Shown here: piece after piece, positions 58,475 through 64,000 of the stretch
Position numbering within the stretch: position 1 is the first letter of the stretch
Layout of the letters: the number at the start of each line of letters is the position of its first letter
Assembly (NCBI GenBank): GCA_025330725.1
Contig: JAIWND010000053.1
Location: forward strand, 62,001 to 126,000
Length of the DNA stretch: 64,000 bases
Direction of reading: 5' to 3'
Origin: Chlamydoabsidia padenii
Taxonomy: Eukaryota > Mucoromycota > Mucoromycetes > Mucorales > Cunninghamellaceae
The notes under the pieces: model-generated
Seen by the model: the letters and a program-made list of their open reading frames with translations, nothing else
Told to the model about the DNA's origin: nothing
Databases searched by the model: none
Made by a program: the position numbers and the translations under genes

Positions 58475-60470
58475 TCAACTGATAAAAAAATTGCTTGGTT
58501 TTATATAAAGCACACTGTCGGAGTTTAAACACACGCACGATTTGAAGCGATTTCACTGGTGTATTCGGAATATGCAGAAGGAGCGGATAAAGAAAATGTC
58601 GTTTTGCATTAATGGCGGGATGTAAATAGAACAGGGCGTCAGCGCTCAAAGAGAGGTCGTTTTTTTTTCTTTCGGAAATAGAATGTCGGGGGTTGCAAAA
58701 TAATAAAAAGAGAGTGTAGTGTATATGGTGTATCATGAGGAATGTAATGAATGCATGAAAACTTTTCACAAAGGAAAAAAAAATTCAATTATATATTCTG
58801 ATTCTGCATGACTGTCCGATTTCAGTGAAGGAGGAATTTATGTTTTTTAAAATAAAAAAAGGAAGTATAATAGTAAAAGACTACTTTCTCGATTAGAGGT
58901 CGTGCTTGTCAAATCCGACTTCATGAGAACGATATATGTGACCCCAATGTCATGTCATTCAGTACCATTTATTCCTATCCATATTTATTAGGCCAACAGA
59001 CAATCAACTACCCAATACTTCTCCGTTTATCACAAAATCCTATGTATAAAGTGTTACATATGATTTTTTTTTATTATAACCATTTAAAAACAAGAGTCAT
59101 TTCTATACTATAGTGAAAAGGAGAGGGATTGATAAAAAAAAACCTAAACTATATGAGTGAAGAAGGGAAGAGAGATAAAACAAGAAACTGCCATCACCTT
59201 GTTCATCGTCCAATCCAATCCATGTTATTGAAAAGAATTACCTGTTTGAATCATCTTGTTGACCATCACCCAATATAACATGTGAGGGAGAAGTAGCATT
59301 AATGATCGATCCAAAGTCATTCAAGTTGTCATTCGCCAATCATCATCATTCATCATTTTGTTGGTGATTGTGATTGTGATTGCTAGCCCAGCCCAGCCCA
59401 TATTTCATTTGAGATATTGATTTTGATGAGAAGATCACCCATTTCCAGATCCTTCGAGACCTTTTTTTGATATGTTAATAAAGGCGAGAGACTTTGTGGT
59501 GATATGATTGGTATAATTCATATGGTTGATGGTTGATGGTTGATGTATGCACAATTTACTCGTATACACGACCAATTGAATCTATTTGTTGAATGTATGT
59601 AGTAGCTGTCTAGTTCGTCGATAAATCAAGGTGGAGCCACACGACCGGATTGTGGTCACTTTTTTGATAGTCGTACTAGTCGATGGTCGGAAGTTGTTGC
59701 CGTGCCGAAATCCCCTTGTTGTTCATTATTACACGCAATCGTCACCATAGATGTCGATTCAGGTAAATAGATGATCAGTCGTCCAAGTTGTTGCTTACGT
59801 TTGCTGGTATTTGGACCACCTATTCACCTAGATAAACAGTAAGAGAGAGAGAAAAGAGAGGTATTAGTATCAGAGCCTTGATGAAGCTGTTGACTCAAAA
59901 GAGAAAGGCCCATTTCACAGCACCTCCTCTTTTTTTTTCCTGTTGTTTAATTGCTTTACCTTTTCTCTTAGTTTGTCCATCATCAGTACATAGCCCATAC
60001 ACAAGGAGTTAGTATATACCTATTCTACTAAACATGAAGAAAGACGAAGAGAGAAGCAAAAGTATTAGTATCAAAATCTTGATGAAGGGCGCAGACTGTT
60101 TTACGTTACCATCCTCTTTCCCTCCGTTAGAGATTCATCGCCATTAGTAAAACATACTCCATTACCACAGAGTCAGTTGTTTCGTCACCACTTTTGTTCA
60201 TCTTCGCCTATTCGTTTCCAACCAACGTGAGTTTCATATTTGTGCTAAAGTTGGGTATTCGTTGTAAGTGGTGGTAGTTGGTGAATTACGTGCTTGGCGA
60301 CTTGTTTGTAATCAGTAGTTTTTCAATCCATCGTCGATGGTACAGTACAGTCATAATGCCATGCTAAAGGTGAGGAAATGAAAGGAGGGAAGAAAAAGAA
60401 AGAAGAAGAGGATTAAATGTGGCTCTCTTTTTTTTTTTTGGCTTTCAAACACCGCTATTTGAAAATGAAA
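58475..60470 (-). repeat. Repeat module X, copy 3 (inverted)
   Basis: Reverse complement of the module at 4195 and 11925, with the same landmarks (ttgctagcccagcccagccc near 59380, tacagtacagtcataatgcc near 60341). In some indels it is closer to copy 1 and in others to copy 2. No gene called. Confidence 0.85.
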
Positions 60471-60499
60471 TCTTACCTGTCCTTTGCTAAACGGGAAAA

Positions 60500-60645
60500 A
60501 GAAAAAGCCATTACAAGTCTGGACTGACCGACACAAGGGTCTTGGTGCTTGACTTTTTGCGGTGACTTATGTTGGAAATATGCTATAGTGTTCACATCGC
60601 CACTTCAATCATTGTCATCTGTTTATAATGGAGCGAGCAGTGCCT
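60500..60645 (-). repeat. SINE-like repeat, subfamily B (inverted copy 1)
   Basis: Contains gcggtgacttatgttggaaa and tatgctatagtgttcaca, the complement of the blocks at 8110-8200. Confidence 0.45.
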
Positions 60646-60687
60646 TTCCAAATCTTAGTAGAGGCGGGCGGGATCTGAAAATGAAAT

Positions 60688-60796
60688 CTGGTTCCTGGTA
60701 AAAGTCATCGCAAGTCTGAACATACCGGCACAAGGTACCTTGAGCTTGGCTTTTGCGGTGACTTATGTTGGAAATATGCTATAGTGTCCACATCAT
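60688..60796 (-). repeat. SINE-like repeat, subfamily B (inverted copy 2)
   Basis: Complement of the partial copy at 11811-11912. Confidence 0.5.
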
Positions 60797-63700
60797 TTTT
60801 CTTATCTTCATCCTCAACATCCTTTTTTTTTTTTGTGCTTTTAGTCCACTGCCAACATCGATATCTCCAACAAGAACATAGCAACAGCAACAGCAGCAGA
60901 AGTAATAGCATCAATTGGGGGTAGCCCGGGGGGACGTAGGTATTTAAGCTATCCAGCTAATTTTGGTTGCACGTGCAAAATAAAAAGCATGAATTTTACA
61001 CTATTCATCGTGTATGTAGGTGTTATCGATCGTGATACATAAATCATTTATGATAGAAACACCTTCATTGATAAACCTTTTTATATTAACCAACAAACAT
61101 ATGATAAAACAAGACTTTATTGACATTAAGATTAAATATAACACTATATTTACAATAAAACCAATCTACCACTATTGTTATTCACAAGACATCATAATTT
61201 GATCTTGCTGGACCAATGATTGATTTGACATTCATATATATCCCAATTTACAATCAAGAGGTGTACCATCGTCGCACTTGACTACCCAATTCTCCATCGA
61301 TGTCCACAGCGTTTGCGATAGCATTATTCTTCTTTTCAACCAAAGCCTATTGCATTCCATTCAGAGAAGGTCGTCCTTTTTCCCAGTTTGTTGTATCAGC
61401 CAAAAAAGAGATTCGTCCAAGGTCAATTGGTAAGTATCGATTCTACATCAACATGAATTGAAAAGCATTAGTATTATAATCTTGGGTAAGGTGATTGTCC
61501 AAGAAGAAAGAGACAGTATACATTACTACCCCTTTCTCTTCGTGCCTTTCTTTTACCTTTACCATGTTGATCCAGTTTGGATGATTTCCAAGAGAGCCCA
61601 TTACTACCATAGAGTCAGTTGCTTCGTCACCTCTTTTTGTTTACCTTCATCATCCAATCATTACAACAATAAGAATTTCCTGTTGAAGAGGACCAAGTCG
61701 AATGTCTTTGGAATGGGAAGACAAAGAAAAAGCAAATGCTTTTCCGCGAAGTTATTAAAATCCCGTCACGCCGAGAACTATAAAAACGTGATTTTTAAAA
61801 TTCCTTGCTTTCCTTTCTCTTCCCTCTTTATTTTTTAAAAAAAAACTCCCTATACAAAAACTTCCCCTTTAAACAACCCCCCCCCCTTCAAGAACCTGTG
61901 CTTGACAGACAAGTTGTCCCCCGCACTCATTCCTATTGCTGGTCATGATTACATGATAGATTAATTCCCACACAAAAGTAATCCATGAATCACCTAATGG
62001 CTGTCTATATGAAAACCTTTTTTGTAATCGCTGTAATCTCTTGGCTTCCTCCCTCTTATTGTGATTCTGGTCATAAAGGTAAGTCAATGCATCTTGAATG
62101 ATACTCCGCCAAAATTGTTACTGTTTTATACTCTAACTGAATTGTTAATTATTCACACTAGGTTTATGCTCCATCTTTGCCTCTGATATGTGAAGTCTCC
62201 TGTTAGTAATCAAATGGATAAGTTGGCAGATTTTGCGAGGCGGCTACCTTTGTGTAGAATAGTGATTAGGCCTAGCCTTTTTGCCGTGGCAGGACGTAGG
62301 CGACATCGTGTCCTGTTCCAAACCTGGATCTGCTAGCGAATGGGTTGTGCTGGTAAAGCGGGATGTCTGGTATGTTGAAGCATTTATGTGGATCTACCTA
62401 TTCTCGGGCTTGTTGCATTCGCCACCAGTTACGGCGCTCCATTTGATTCTTGGGGATGGATCATGATGTGTAATGTTTACGGGTACTTTATTGTAAGTAA
62501 AGAAGAAAAAACAAGAAAAGACAATGTTACTAATCATTCTTCTTGCTCTTATTGCAGGCTTGTCTTCATGCGTTATGGTGGGCTTTCTTCCTTGATTGTT
62601 GTCTCTGATGTTTCGTGTTCTCTCTTGGCTTCTGGTACAAAGTGAGTAAAGAAAAAAAAACATGCAAAGACAAGGTTACTAATCACTCTTTTTGCTCTTA
62701 TTGTAGGTTTGTCTTCCTTTATTGTTACATGGCTTCCATATTTGTTGTCTCTTGTGGTGTATGATCTCTCTCTTTGTCCCTGATATGTGAAGTCTCCTGT
62801 TAGTAATCAAATGGATAAGTTGGCAGATTTTGCGAGGCGGCTACCTTTGTGTAGAATAGTGATTAGGCTTAGCCTTTTTACCGTGGCAGGACGTAGGCGA
62901 CATCGTGTCCTGTTCCAAACCTGGATCTGCTAGCGAATGGGTTGTGCTGGTAAAGCGAGATGTCTGGTATGTTGAAGCATTTATGTGGATCTACCTGATC
63001 TCGGGCTTGTTGCATTCGCCACCAGTTACGGCGCTCCATTTGATTCATGGGGATGGATCATGATGTGTAATGTTTATGGGTACTTTATTGTAAGTAAAGG
63101 GAAAAAAACATGAAAGATAATGTTACTAATCATCCTTCTTGTTCTTATTGCAGGTTTGTCTTCATGTATTGTTACTTGCCTTCCATGTTTGTTGTCACTT
63201 GTGGTGTATGATCTCTCTTTGTTGCTGGTACTTGAAGTAAGTAAAGAAGGAAGAAAAAACAAAAAAAGACAAGATTAGTAATCACATTTCTTCTGGTTAT
63301 AGGCTTTGTCTTCTTGTTGGTTGTTGCATACTTGTTTTATGTAATGTGGCAAGGAATGACGTGAATGACAAGATCATCTCTAATACCTACTTGGAACGAC
63401 GACGATGGACTAGATTCCAACTTTTGTAACGGAAACACAGCAATGGATGGCAAGAGACGAATCTCTGGCAGAATTATTTGGCTACAGTCCTGTGGAAATA
63501 GTAGAAGAACTACCAAGCTGTGTTGGAAGGGCAAGCTTTTAGTTGGTATTCTCGGCTACAACGGGCTATCAAGAAGGACTAGGTGGCACTGAAAGGCAAA
63601 TTATTACATCAATATAATGAAGACTCAAATCCTGTTATGGCAGCTGTTGACAAACTCAAGTTAATCAAGCAAGAAAAAATGTCAATTAGTGAACTGGCTT

Positions 63701-64000
63701 CTTTTATATTATTACAATAGTGTTTTTTATATGGTCATATTGTGTTGGTTATTAGCCCTTATCCCCCATAGACTATATATTATTAATATCTATATGATCT
63801 TATTAAATAAAACCACTGATCTTATTCACTACCATTTACTGTCTTATAACTTGACAGGACTAATGAACGTTTGACGTACAGCTAATTACCCAATTACATT
63901 AAATGGCTTTTTACTGGACTTCTCATTCCCATATATCGATTTGAAAGGGGGTAGTATTTTAATAAATATGTACAATAACCTTGATGCATCTACATGTCCT
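60797..64000 (+). repeat. Repeat module Y, right arm
   Basis: Inverted copy of 8610-11810, continuing to the window edge. The tandem cassette of about 598 bp begins near 62182 and again near 62780. Intron-like sites (GTAAGTAAAG near 62491 and 63090; ttattgcag near 62551 and 63147) punctuate it. Several predicted peptides are identical to those in the left arm. Confidence 0.8.
63310..63720 (+). pseudogene. Gag-like pseudogene, right copy
   Basis: Same broken frames as 8880-9300: NDKIISNTYLERRRW, ARDESLAELFGYSPVEIVEE, WYSRLQRAIKKD, LKLIKQEKMSISELASF, then stop TAG at 63718. Both arms share the same frameshifts, so the decay came before the duplication. Confidence 0.45.

Overview
The window is fungal nuclear DNA. 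Genes are split by many short introns, mostly about 50 to 100 bases, with GTAAGT-type donors and CTAAT/CTAAC branch sites. Spacers are AT-rich with long poly-A and poly-T runs. The gene set (calcineurin B, TCTP, DENND6, microcephalin-like BRCT protein, SUV39/Clr4-type methyltransferase, Pil1, Isc1) and the style of the introns and spacers fit a Mucoromycota genome, probably Mucorales. The genus cannot be fixed from sequence alone.

Layout. Bases 1-14500 are a repeat island. It holds three plus-strand copies of one tRNA-Arg(ACG) gene (the first cut by the window edge), each followed by LTR-like sequence. It also holds a decayed Ty3/gypsy pol on the minus strand with a 224-bp solo LTR inside its RNase H region, a short tRNA-headed poly-A repeat that looks like a SINE, and two long repeat modules, called X and Y here. 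Bases 15163-49490 are a dense, ordinary gene block: DPH6(-), ADE16/ATIC(+), CNB1(+), a 4-TM orphan(-), a coiled-coil orphan(+), an orphan(-), DENND6(-), a membrane coiled-coil protein(+), a TM9SF protein(-), TCTP(+), a microcephalin-like protein(+), VPS2(-), a DUF8032-type protein(+), PIL1(-), an AMSH protease(-), a kinesin(+) and an H3K9 methyltransferase(-). Bases 49500-55800 are a second accessory zone with a gag zinc-knuckle exon, a tandem duplication, a Helitron helicase remnant, a possible MULE scrap and a very AT-rich island with one intact 214-codon ORF unlike anything else here. ISC1 (55830-57593) follows. From about 58000 to the end the left repeat island returns in inverted orientation (LTR, tRNA-Arg, X, Y), so the gene block lies between inverted repeat arms of at least 5 kb.

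How the genes relate. They are mostly unlinked housekeeping functions: diphthamide and purine synthesis, Ca2+ signalling, Rab and ESCRT trafficking, eisosomes, sphingolipid turnover, heterochromatin and microtubule motors. VPS2 and AMSH, both ESCRT-III-linked, lie 3.7 kb apart. The most interesting signals are the AT-rich foreign-looking ORF, an 11-base motif (CGGGATTTGAA) found at least ten times in non-coding DNA including two promoters, the repeated tRNA-Arg/LTR architecture, two phase-compatible first exons for ISC1, and an exact 56-residue repeat in the kinesin coiled coil.
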